A DNA stretch of 64,000 nucleotides from positions 2,666,001 to 2,730,000 of the forward strand of contig NZ_LT960611.1 in the NCBI RefSeq assembly GCF_900233005.1. The letters run 5' to 3'. The notes under the pieces are model-generated. The model worked only from the letters and a program-made list of their open reading frames with translations, ran no database searches and was not told the origin of the DNA. The position numbers and the translations under genes were made by a program. The DNA comes from Vibrio tapetis subsp. tapetis (GTDB lineage Bacteria; Pseudomonadota; Gammaproteobacteria; Enterobacterales; Vibrionaceae). This document shows, piece by piece, positions 9,162 to 16,795 of this stretch (position 1 is its first letter; every line of letters starts with the position of its first letter).

Positions 9162-10988
9162 ATGCCATTGGTTCGCAAAATTCGTCAGCGTTTTCTGACC
9201 GTTTCAATGTTAATATTCATTTTTTATTATGTTGGTACAGCAATTGTTGGCTATACATTATTTCAACAACATCAAATGGGCAGCACTTGTTATTTAGCTT
9301 ACCCTGTATTGATGCTTCTCGCGTTTCATGCAAAACAAGAAAGATACAAAAATATTGCAGGGCTTGCCTCTCTCGCTCTCTTTTTTATTGGCAGCCTACT
9401 TGAACCGCTCTCAATCGACAATGTAGAAGAAGCTTTCATTCTCGTCCCCCTGCTCTATCTGGTGCTCTATCCTGCAACCATTTGGCCAATACTAGTTTGT
9501 GTTTTACTCATTTCTTCTTACCTACTGGATTTAGAACCAAGTGAGTTTGGTGAGTTTATTGAAGATGCTATTGAACTTATTTTGATCACCTCCTTTGCTA
9601 CCGTTATGGTCTACTTCCAACGCCAAGCAAACATTAAATCAGCACATTTTAAACTGGAAAGTGAAACTGACTTTCTGACTCAAGTGGGCAATCGAAAAGC
9701 CTTCTACTTACACTTGACCAAAATAAAGTTGTTAGATCACCCCACTAGCCCGCACGTACTCTTGCAAATCAATATCGATAATTTCAGAGGTGTAAATGAA
9801 CAATTTGGTCAAAATATTGGTGACCAGTTACTCAAAAACCTCTGTAAAAAGTTAGATACGCTAACCAATAACAACATCAAGTTATATCGAACGGGTGGCG
9901 ATCTATTTTCTCTGATTCTCTTTGCTCAAACCGACCAAAAGAGTGAAGCAACCTCACTCGCCGAGTCAATATTAGAAATCACGAAACAAAGTGCCAGCAT
10001 ACTAAATAGAACACACACCCTCACCTCTAGTATTGGTATTACGCATTTTCAAGACTCTGAAAACCAAGTCGACATGTGGTGCAGAAACGCTGAATTAGCG
10101 ATATCTTCAGCCAAAAAGCAAGGCGGAGGTTGTTACGCGTGGTTTGATCAGAAAATGCTAGAGCGAAAAGCTCGCCGATACTTGATTGAAAAAGAACTTG
10201 AAAGTGCCTTGGAAAAACATCAATTCAGTTTGGTGTATCAGCCTAAAGTGAAACTCGATAAGGGACAATTCACCGACGTTGAAGCATTAATTCGCTGGAA
10301 CCATCCCACTCTAGGGTTTATTAGCCCTGCCGAATTCATCCCTATTTCGGAAGGAAGCCAAAAAATTGTTACCATTGGAGAATGGGTGATAAACCAAGCG
10401 TGTGAGCAAGGTAAGTACTGGCTTGACCGCGATATGGCAATTTCAATATCAGTAAACGTGTCGACGGTACAGTTCTCTAACTGCGATCTTTTTTCAACCA
10501 TTAAAGATGCTCTGTTTAGAACTGGGTTTCCCGGAAAGCTGCTACAAATAGAAATAACCGAAACAGCGATCATGAATTCTTACACCCAAATTGTAGAAAC
10601 TTGTCAGAAACTAAGAACACTCGGGATCAGAATTGCTATTGATGATTTTGGTGTTGACTACTCTTGTTTAAATTACTTAAGACGCCTGCCAATCGACGTC
10701 CTTAAAATTGATAAATCTTTTGTCGATGACTGCATTGAAGACCCAAAGGCTCACATGTTAATTAGAACGATTATTCAATTGGGACATAACCTGAACTTAA
10801 TCGTAACTGCGGAAGGGGTAGAAACCGACATGCAGTGCTCTTTGCTAGCCAGTGAAGGATGTGATAAGTACCAGGGTTATTTATATTCGAAACCAGTAGC
10901 ACCTGAAGCTCTAGAGATCCTATTCTCAACACAAGAAGCTCCACTACCACATAAAACCGAGACCACGAAACCATTAATAAATAAATGA
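9162..10988 (+). CDS. Membrane GGDEF/EAL protein, probable c-di-GMP phosphodiesterase
   Basis: About 160 N-terminal residues form five or so hydrophobic segments. The GGDEF domain follows with a degenerate active site, GGDLF at 245-249, so cyclase activity is doubtful. The EAL domain is well kept: E-A-L at 374-376, D-D-F-G (494-497), K-I-D-K-S-F-V and the T-A-E-G-V-E-T loop, so phosphodiesterase activity is likely. ATG 9162 has GAGAGG upstream. The expected role is control of motility or biofilm through c-di-GMP; VpsR, a c-di-GMP-binding regulator, is encoded later in the window but no direct link is shown. Confidence 0.9.
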   Translation: MPLVRKIRQRFLTVSMLIFIFYYVGTAIVGYTLFQQHQMGSTCYLAYPVLMLLAFHAKQERYKNIAGLASLALFFIGSLLEPLSIDNVEEAFILVPLLYLVLYPATIWPILVCVLLISSYLLDLEPSEFGEFIEDAIELILITSFATVMVYFQRQANIKSAHFKLESETDFLTQVGNRKAFYLHLTKIKLLDHPTSPHVLLQINIDNFRGVNEQFGQNIGDQLLKNLCKKLDTLTNNNIKLYRTGGDLFSLILFAQTDQKSEATSLAESILEITKQSASILNRTHTLTSSIGITHFQDSENQVDMWCRNAELAISSAKKQGGGCYAWFDQKMLERKARRYLIEKELESALEKHQFSLVYQPKVKLDKGQFTDVEALIRWNHPTLGFISPAEFIPISEGSQKIVTIGEWVINQACEQGKYWLDRDMAISISVNVSTVQFSNCDLFSTIKDALFRTGFPGKLLQIEITETAIMNSYTQIVETCQKLRTLGIRIAIDDFGVDYSCLNYLRRLPIDVLKIDKSFVDDCIEDPKAHMLIRTIIQLGHNLNLIVTAEGVETDMQCSLLASEGCDKYQGYLYSKPVAPEALEILFSTQEAPLPHKTETTKPLINK

Positions 10989-11090
10989 GGGAGCCCAACA
11001 AACTCTAACAGCAACGAATTAACCGCTAACCTGTTACGAACAAATGCTCCCTGAAAAAGTCAGCTTCTTCGATAATCATAAAATGGAACG

Positions 11091-11441
11091 TTATTGGGTG
11101 CCTTTTCCATGCGACCAACCTCTTTGCCATTCCATACGAAATTTCTGAGCATCTTCTCGCCCTTCACACACACCTTCATAGTAAGTACCCGAGACCCCAA
11201 TTTGAAAAGCATGATCAGGGTCGCAATACAAATCGACACCGGCTAAATACCCTTCATCGTAATCTGAAAGTTGCACTTGCCCGAGATCACTAAGCATTTG
11301 ATAGGAACGTTGTGTTCGACCTTTAATACCGTCGGAATAGCCAATTTCATACCAATCTCCCGATTTTGCCAGATCAGCCTCACTACTTACACACCCTGCA
11401 ACTAACCCGCATACACCAAGAATTATGATTATTTTTTTCAT
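11091..11441 (-). CDS. Small DUF2799-type lipoprotein
   Basis: 116 residues with a signal peptide and lipobox L-V-A-G-C near residue 17, so a lipid-anchored envelope protein. The mature part carries repeated W/Y-x-x-G-x-x-D-G and D-Y-x-x-G-Y-x-x-G motifs typical of DUF2799 lipoproteins. Function unknown. It is alone, divergent from the CstA-family gene. Confidence 0.75.
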   Translation of the reverse strand: MKKIIIILGVCGLVAGCVSSEADLAKSGDWYEIGYSDGIKGRTQRSYQMLSDLGQVQLSDYDEGYLAGVDLYCDPDHAFQIGVSGTYYEGVCEGREDAQKFRMEWQRGWSHGKGTQ

Positions 11442-11551
11442 TATTTGTCCTAACTAAATCAACCACTTGTTAAGTGTAGTCGGTATAGCTTCAAAATACA
11501 CAAAGATATGCAACCAAACTGACCGAGACGTCCATCGCCTAAACTCACGAA

Positions 11552-11579
11552 ACCACTTAATCAGCTTCCTTACCGCTTA
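11552..11579 (+). promoter_or_regulatory. BtsR-like direct repeat upstream of the CstA-family gene
   Basis: ACCACTTA-N12-ACCGCTTA. From memory, E. coli BtsR (YehT) binds direct repeats of ACC(G/A)CT(C/T)A with about a 13-bp spacer; both half-sites match and start 20 bp apart, so they lie on the same helix face. They end 100 bp before the start codon. Further partial copies (ACCACTTG at 11465, ACCACTAA at 11592) flank them. Confidence 0.55.
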
Positions 11580-11678
11580 TTTCTCCATTCTACCACTAAC
11601 GGTCAATCCGAATGCGGTTGCCTGGAAGCTGAATTATTATCAATGCTGAGAATTTCATTTATACATAGGAAGTGAACA

Positions 11679-13172
11679 ATGTTGTGGTTTCTATTTTGTG
11701 TTGCCGCGTTACTGGGTGGATATTTTATCTACGGTGCTTTTATCGAGAAGATATTTGGCATTAACGAAAACCGCCAGACCCCTGCTTATACCAAGCAAGA
11801 TGGTGTCGATTTCGTACCCATGTCCAACAAAAAAGTGTACTTAGTTCAACTGCTCAACATCGCAGGTGTTGGTCCAATTTTTGGCCCTATTATGGGTGCA
11901 TTGTACGGCCCAGCCGCAATGCTATGGATTGTAATCGGTTGTATCTTTGCTGGTGCAGTACATGATTACTTTTCGGGTATGCTATCAATTCGTAATGGCG
12001 GAGCATCAGTTCCAACGATTACGGGTCGTTATTTAGGCAAAGGCGCCAAACACTTTATGAACATCTTTGCCATTGTCCTATTGCTGCTCGTTGGTGTGGT
12101 TTTTGTATCAGCCCCTGCAGGCATGATCACAAACTTAGTCAATGACCAAACTGATTTCACCATGAGCATGACAACCATGGTTGGTATCATCTTTGCCTAC
12201 TATGTCATCGCAACCATTGTTCCCGTCGACAAAATTATCGGTCGATTCTACCCATTGTTTGGCGCACTCTTAATCTTCATGTCTGTTGGTCTTATCACCG
12301 CGATTGGCTTCTCTGACGAGCACACCATCATGGGTGGCTTTGAAATCAGCGACATGTTTAACAACATGAACCCTAACGATCTTCCATTGTGGCCTGCACT
12401 ATTCATCACTATTGCTTGTGGCGCTATCTCTGGCTTCCACGCAACACAATCTCCACTAATGGCTCGTTGTATCGAGAATGAAAAGAATGGCCGCTTTGTG
12501 TTCTACGGAGCAATGATTGGTGAAGGTATTATCGCATTGATTTGGTGTGCTCTAGCGTTATCATTCTTTGGTTCTGTTGAGTCTCTAGCTGATGCGGTAG
12601 CAAATGGCGGCCCAGGCAATGTTGTGTACAGCGCCTCATTTGGTCTTCTTGGTGTATTTGGTGGCGTGCTTGCTTTCCTAGGTGTGGTTATCTTACCAAT
12701 CACTTCAGGTGATACTGCATTCCGCTCTAGCCGTTTGATCCTGGCTGAGTACTTCAACATGGAGCAAAAGTCACTGCGTAACCGCCTACTGATGGCGCTT
12801 CCGTTGTTCGTTATTGGCGGCATTTTAACTCAAGTTGATTTTGGTATTATCTGGCGCTACTTTGGCTTTGCTAACCAAACAACTGCGGTAATGATGCTTT
12901 GGACTGCTTCTGCTTACTTGCTTCGCTATAACAAATTGCACTGGGTAGCGACTGTTCCAGCCATTTTCATGACAACCGTTGTTATCACTTTCATCTTAAA
13001 CAACAGCACTCTTGGTTTTGGCCTACCAATGCAAATATCAACGATTGTCGGCATTATTGGTTCACTTTCCATTACCGCTTATGTGATTAAGATTTCTAAA
13101 GGCAAAGGCGATACTGAGCTAAAAGATGATGATGAACCATCAAAACCTGCGGTTGAATCCACTCAATCATAA
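11679..13172 (+). CDS. cstA: CstA-family carbon starvation / pyruvate transporter (short form)
   Basis: Integral membrane carrier with about 13-15 hydrophobic segments and the CstA signatures G-V-G-P-I-F-G-P-I-M-G-A-L-Y-G-P, H-D-Y-F-S-G-M-L-S-I-R-N-G-G and S-G-F-H-A-T-Q-S-P. At 497 residues it is about 200 shorter than E. coli CstA or BtsT; it lacks their C-terminal extension, as is usual for the Vibrio form. ATG 11679 follows AGGAAG. Location near btsSR and the BtsR-like repeat upstream suggest it is the BtsR-regulated pyruvate or peptide uptake carrier. The substrate itself is inferred. Confidence 0.88.
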   Translation: MLWFLFCVAALLGGYFIYGAFIEKIFGINENRQTPAYTKQDGVDFVPMSNKKVYLVQLLNIAGVGPIFGPIMGALYGPAAMLWIVIGCIFAGAVHDYFSGMLSIRNGGASVPTITGRYLGKGAKHFMNIFAIVLLLLVGVVFVSAPAGMITNLVNDQTDFTMSMTTMVGIIFAYYVIATIVPVDKIIGRFYPLFGALLIFMSVGLITAIGFSDEHTIMGGFEISDMFNNMNPNDLPLWPALFITIACGAISGFHATQSPLMARCIENEKNGRFVFYGAMIGEGIIALIWCALALSFFGSVESLADAVANGGPGNVVYSASFGLLGVFGGVLAFLGVVILPITSGDTAFRSSRLILAEYFNMEQKSLRNRLLMALPLFVIGGILTQVDFGIIWRYFGFANQTTAVMMLWTASAYLLRYNKLHWVATVPAIFMTTVVITFILNNSTLGFGLPMQISTIVGIIGSLSITAYVIKISKGKGDTELKDDDEPSKPAVESTQS

Positions 13173-13195
13173 CGCATCACTCTCATTCCAACGCT

Positions 13196-13217
13196 AAAAA
13201 AAAGGCTCCTGATTAGG
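13196..13217. terminator. Left half of a terminator split by the IS4-family element
   Basis: A7-GGCTCCTGATTAGG at the left flank; the right flank reads CCTGATTAGGAGCC-T6 (14636-14655). Removing the element and one copy of the 10-bp duplication restores a GGCTCCT-GATT-AGGAGCC stem flanked by A-run and T-run, a bidirectional terminator for the CstA-family gene and ispH. Confidence 0.8.
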
Positions 13218-13264
13218 ATAATGCCGATCGTTTAGCTACTTGAACGATCCTCCAGAGGCCTCAT

Positions 13265-13298
13265 AATCGGTCGTAACGTAAGTTACGGCCGATTTTTT
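13265..13298 (+). terminator. Stem-loop with T-run abutting the transposase start
   Basis: AATCGGTCGTAAC-GTA-AGTTACGGCCGATT followed by T's that run directly into the transposase ATG at 13299. Placed inside the IS left end, it would stop or mask read-through transcription from the CstA-family gene, a known way for IS elements to limit transposase production. Confidence 0.6.
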
Positions 13299-14621
13299 AT
13301 GTCTGAGTTTTCAAAAGAGTTACAGGTTACCGCAGAGTTTTGCCACGAACGTCCAATCGATGTGTTTAATAAACACATTCCTTGGGAATGGGTTGAAGAA
13401 GCTGTTCAACAAACTGGACGAGTATCGCTCAGAAAGCGACGCCTCCCCGCAGAGCAAGCTGTTTGGTTAGTATTAGGGATTGGGCTCCAACGTAATCGCT
13501 CCATTCAAGATGTCTGCGACAAGTTGGAGTTAGCATTCCCTGATGTAGATGGTGAACTCACACCTATGGCAACAAGCAGTATTATCAAGGGGAAAGAACG
13601 CCTCGGCGATAAACCTATGCGTTACTTATTTAAAACTACAGCCCAACAGTGGGAGCAACAATCAGACTTTGACGAAGTTTGTGGCTTAAAGCTTCTTAGT
13701 GTCGATGGAACGTATTTCAAAACTCACAATACCGAAGAAAATCAGCATTTTGGGTTTGCTCAAAAAGGTGCATCATTTCCAAGCGTGTTGGCAGTAACAT
13801 TAATGTCTACACGTAGCCACCTTGTGTCCGATGCTGCTTTTGGACCAGTAACAAACAGTGAAATATCATATGCCCAACAACTTGTGGGGTCAGCACCAGA
13901 TGACTCATTAACACTTTTTGATAGAGGGTTCACTTCTGCGGAGTTATTTACCAGCTGGCAGGGTGCTAGCAGTAACAGCCACTGGTTAACACCAATCAAA
14001 ACCAAAATGCGCTATGACATAATCGAGAGTTATACTGATTATGATCATCTCATTGAGATGCCTGTTTCACCACAAGCTCAAAAGCAGACTCCCTATCTTG
14101 GCAAGAGATGGCAAGCACGCCTTATTCTAATTCCAACCCCTAAAGGTGAAATCAAAGGCTTCATTACTTCGTGCTTATGCCCTGAGCGCTATCTGTTTGA
14201 TGACTTAGTTAAAGTGTATTGGGAGCGTTGGGAAATCGAACGCAGTTACGGCGAACTAAAGCAGTATCAGTTACAAAACAAACCAACATTACGAAGTAAG
14301 AAAAAAGTCGGAATATATCAGGAGCTATGGGGAATATTAACCAGCTATAACATCGTGAGGCTGGAAATGGCTGAGATGGCTAAACAACATGAAGTTGAGC
14401 CTCTACGGATCAGCTTCATTAATGCCTTATTTTTGATTATGGATGAGATGATTTGGGCGAGCGACACTCGAAGTCCAGGAGCGATACCAAAAAACTTAAA
14501 AGCTCTCAGGGACAATGGGAAGCGGCTTATTCTCCCCAAGAAACGGAAAAGGAAACCATACCCCAGAGCGGTTTTAAAAAAGCCAGCCCGATACCCCAAT
14601 AAACATGCCACTCGCTCTTAA
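13299..14621 (+). CDS. IS4-family transposase
   Basis: 440-residue DDE transposase. The first catalytic Asp lies in L-L-S-V-D-G-T-Y-F, the second in L-T-L-F-D-R-G-F-T, and the third acidic residue in the IS4 hallmark Y-(2)-R-(3)-E-(6)-K, seen as Y-W-E-R-W-E-I-E-R-S-Y-G-E-L-K. The C-terminal tail is basic. The frame is unbroken, so it may be active. The stop codon lies inside a terminal stem-loop (GCCACTCGC...GCGAGTGGC, 14608-14630). Confidence 0.92.
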   Translation: MSEFSKELQVTAEFCHERPIDVFNKHIPWEWVEEAVQQTGRVSLRKRRLPAEQAVWLVLGIGLQRNRSIQDVCDKLELAFPDVDGELTPMATSSIIKGKERLGDKPMRYLFKTTAQQWEQQSDFDEVCGLKLLSVDGTYFKTHNTEENQHFGFAQKGASFPSVLAVTLMSTRSHLVSDAAFGPVTNSEISYAQQLVGSAPDDSLTLFDRGFTSAELFTSWQGASSNSHWLTPIKTKMRYDIIESYTDYDHLIEMPVSPQAQKQTPYLGKRWQARLILIPTPKGEIKGFITSCLCPERYLFDDLVKVYWERWEIERSYGELKQYQLQNKPTLRSKKKVGIYQELWGILTSYNIVRLEMAEMAKQHEVEPLRISFINALFLIMDEMIWASDTRSPGAIPKNLKALRDNGKRLILPKKRKRKPYPRAVLKKPARYPNKHATRS

Positions 14622-14728
14622 GCGAGTGGCATTATCCTGATTAGGAGCCTTTTTTACATCGAATACTTTTTATAAGAAGAAAGTTGCCATACTAATCAAG
14701 CTAACTCTCCATTCCCAACATAATTCGA

Positions 14729-15673
14729 TCAATCAATTTGTTTAATTTGAAGCTCTTTCGGAACTTCAAAAAACATGTTTTCTTCTCGCCCTTGCAGCTC
14801 TTCAACGCCGGTTGCACCCAGCTCTTGAATTCGATCCAAGATCTGATTAACCAACTCTTCCGGAGCAGATGCCCCCGCCGTTACACCGATAAGGCTTTTG
14901 CCTTCAAACCATTTAGCTTCAATCGCCTCTGGGCAGTCAAGCAAGTAACCTTCTGTTCCTAGCTTTTCAGCCAACTCTTTCAAACGAGTTGAATTGGACG
15001 AGTTGGTGGAGCCGACAACAATCATCACGTCGACTTCTTTTGCCATCGCACGAACGGCATCTTGGCGGTTTTGCGTCGCGTAGCAAATATCGTCTTTACG
15101 TGGCCCTTGAATTTCAGGGAATACTTCACGCAGCTTGGTGATCACATCAGCCGTTTCATCAACCGATAATGTCGTTTGACTCACGTAATGGAAATTCGAT
15201 GGATCTTTCACATCGAGCTTCTCTACATCATCGCTCGTTTCAACGAGGTACATGCCACCAGTATCACTGGCGTATTGGCCCATGGTTCCTTCAACTTCAG
15301 GGTGACCAGCGTGACCAATCAGCACCACCTCCATATTCTTTCGGCTCGCACGAGCCACTTCCATATGAACTTTCGTCACCAACGGACAGGTGGCATCAAA
15401 TACCGTTAACTGACGCTGTTTCGCTTCTATTCTTACGGCTTGTGATACACCGTGAGCCGAAAATATTACGATATTGTCATCGGGTACTTCTGACAATTCT
15501 TCAACAAACACAGCGCCACGTTGCTTTAAGCCTTCAACCACAAAACGGTTGTGCACCACTTCATGACGCACATAAATTGGCGGTTTGTACATTTCAAGTG
15601 CGCGCTCAACAATGCTGATTGCTCTATCAACACCAGCACAAAATCCACGAGGGTTAGCTAACAGTATTTTCAT
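14729..15673 (-). CDS. ispH: 4-hydroxy-3-methylbut-2-enyl diphosphate reductase
   Basis: Last enzyme of the MEP isoprenoid pathway; makes IPP and DMAPP with a [4Fe-4S] cluster. 314 residues. The three cluster cysteines appear in [16 protein letters not shown] and [10 protein letters not shown], with the catalytic Glu in G-H-P-E-V-E-G-T. It lies downstream of fkpB with a 60-bp gap, matching the enteric fkpB-ispH order. Confidence 0.97.
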   Translation of the reverse strand: MKILLANPRGFCAGVDRAISIVERALEMYKPPIYVRHEVVHNRFVVEGLKQRGAVFVEELSEVPDDNIVIFSAHGVSQAVRIEAKQRQLTVFDATCPLVTKVHMEVARASRKNMEVVLIGHAGHPEVEGTMGQYASDTGGMYLVETSDDVEKLDVKDPSNFHYVSQTTLSVDETADVITKLREVFPEIQGPRKDDICYATQNRQDAVRAMAKEVDVMIVVGSTNSSNSTRLKELAEKLGTEGYLLDCPEAIEAKWFEGKSLIGVTAGASAPEELVNQILDRIQELGATGVEELQGREENMFFEVPKELQIKQID

Positions 15674-15734
15674 TTAATTGCTCATAGCGAGTGTGTTATT
15701 AACAACCAGTGTCACCACTGCTTGTTTTTGTAAT

Positions 15735-16166
15735 TTATTCTACAGACAAAATTTCAACTTCAAAAGTCACATCTTGCCCAGACAAAGGGTGGTTAAAATC
15801 AACGGTAATAGACTCACCACTGATGTCGGTAATGATACCTGGAATTTCAGCGCCATCTCGGCCACTAAATGCCATGATAACGCCAACTTCTAGGTTTTCC
15901 TGACCCGCGAATTTACTGCGTTCCATATAATGAACATTGTCAGGGTTCGGCTGGCCAAACGCATCATCAGCCGTTAATTCGATCGATTTGTTATCGCCAA
16001 CTTGTAAGCCTAGTAAGCAACGTTCAAAGTTTTCACTTAGACTACCATCACCCACCATCAGCTTGGCTGGTTTACCCATACTGTGGGTACTATCGGCTAC
16101 AGAGCCATCTTCTAATTTGATAGTGAAGTGAAGCGTTACTGCGCTATCTTGTTTTATTGTTGTCAC
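15735..16166 (-). CDS. fkpB: FKBP-type peptidyl-prolyl isomerase FkpB (SlpA)
   Basis: Small cytosolic prolyl isomerase and chaperone of the SlyD/SlpA type, 143 residues. I choose GTG 16166 (V/M-T-T-I-K-Q-D-S) because AAAGGAAC lies 6 bp upstream and the family starts here; the open frame extends 12 codons further without homology. FKBP half-domains flank the insert-in-flap domain. It precedes ispH on the same strand. Confidence 0.93.
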   Translation of the reverse strand: MTTIKQDSAVTLHFTIKLEDGSVADSTHSMGKPAKLMVGDGSLSENFERCLLGLQVGDNKSIELTADDAFGQPNPDNVHYMERSKFAGQENLEVGVIMAFSGRDGAEIPGIITDISGESITVDFNHPLSGQDVTFEVEILSVE

Positions 16167-16227
16167 AGTTGAGTTCCTTTCAGTGCTACAGGGCGGCCAC
16201 AATGACCCAATCCCCTGTTATATTAAA

Positions 16228-16257
16228 AAGCGCTCTCCGAATCAACGGACAGCGCTT
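16228..16257 (-). terminator. Rho-independent terminator after lspA
   Basis: AAGCGCTGTCCG...CGGAGAGCGCTT read on the minus strand, followed by TTTTAATA. It separates ileS-lspA from fkpB-ispH. Confidence 0.75.
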
Positions 16258-16282
16258 AGGGTTATTCACATTCTGAGAGCAA

Positions 16283-16795
16283 TTACTTTTCGTCGCTTTC
16301 TTTTTTTCGGAAACCGTCGAGTATGATCATCGCCGCACCAATGCAAATAGCTGAGTCTGCTAAATTAAATGCAGGCCAGTGGTAATTACCCCAAAAGACA
16401 TCAAGGTAATCCACAACAAAGCCATGCACGACACGATCAAACACATTGCCCATCGCACCACCAATAATGAGTGCATACGCAATGTTGTTCCACTTTTCCT
16501 TCGCTGGCAGCTTGCTCATCCAATAGGTAAGCATGCCGCAGACACCGAAAGCAATGCCAGTAAACAGCCAACGCTGCCAACCGGCTTGATCGCTTAAAAA
16601 GCTAAACGCAGCACCATAGTTATGGACATAGAGTAGGTTAAAGAATGGCAAAATTTCTATTCTGCCATTCCAGCCATACACCATGTTATCCATCACCACC
16701 AACTTAATGGCGATGTCAGCAATGAACATCACGACCGCTAGCCAAAGCCAGCGAACGCCCGATTGCTTGATAGACAGTGCTTGTTCATTACTCAT
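16283..16795 (-). CDS. lspA: Lipoprotein signal peptidase (signal peptidase II)
   Basis: Four-TM aspartyl protease that cleaves prolipoprotein signal peptides in the inner membrane. 170 residues with the conserved N-x-G-A-A-F-S-F and catalytic Asp segments G-A-M-G-N-V-F-D-R and F-N-L-A-D-S-A. The start ATG overlaps the ileS stop (TAATG), so it is translationally coupled to ileS. Confidence 0.97.
   Translation of the reverse strand: MSNEQALSIKQSGVRWLWLAVVMFIADIAIKLVVMDNMVYGWNGRIEILPFFNLLYVHNYGAAFSFLSDQAGWQRWLFTGIAFGVCGMLTYWMSKLPAKEKWNNIAYALIIGGAMGNVFDRVVHGFVVDYLDVFWGNYHWPAFNLADSAICIGAAMIILDGFRKKESDEK

Larger units (their letters stand above)
13218..14635 (+). mobile_element. IS4-family insertion sequence, apparently intact
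   Basis: 1418 bp with terminal inverted ATAATGCC / GGCATTAT ends, and a 10-bp direct duplication CCTGATTAGG at 13208-13217 and 14636-14645. It carries one full-length DDE transposase. The ends extend the apparent inverted repeat because the target itself is palindromic. Confidence 0.88.

Noticed and set aside
11467..11649. 60-codon ORF in the leader of the CstA-family gene
   Set aside because: No ribosome site, no recognisable sequence, and it overlaps the BtsR-like regulatory repeats; more likely leader DNA.
13204..14649. 22-bp terminal inverted repeats as the IS ends
   Set aside because: The outer 14 bp are host terminator sequence plus the target duplication; the true ends are ATAATGCC at 13218 and GGCATTAT at 14635.
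15169..15618. 149-codon plus-strand ORF across ispH
   Set aside because: Shadow of ispH; no start signal or family match.
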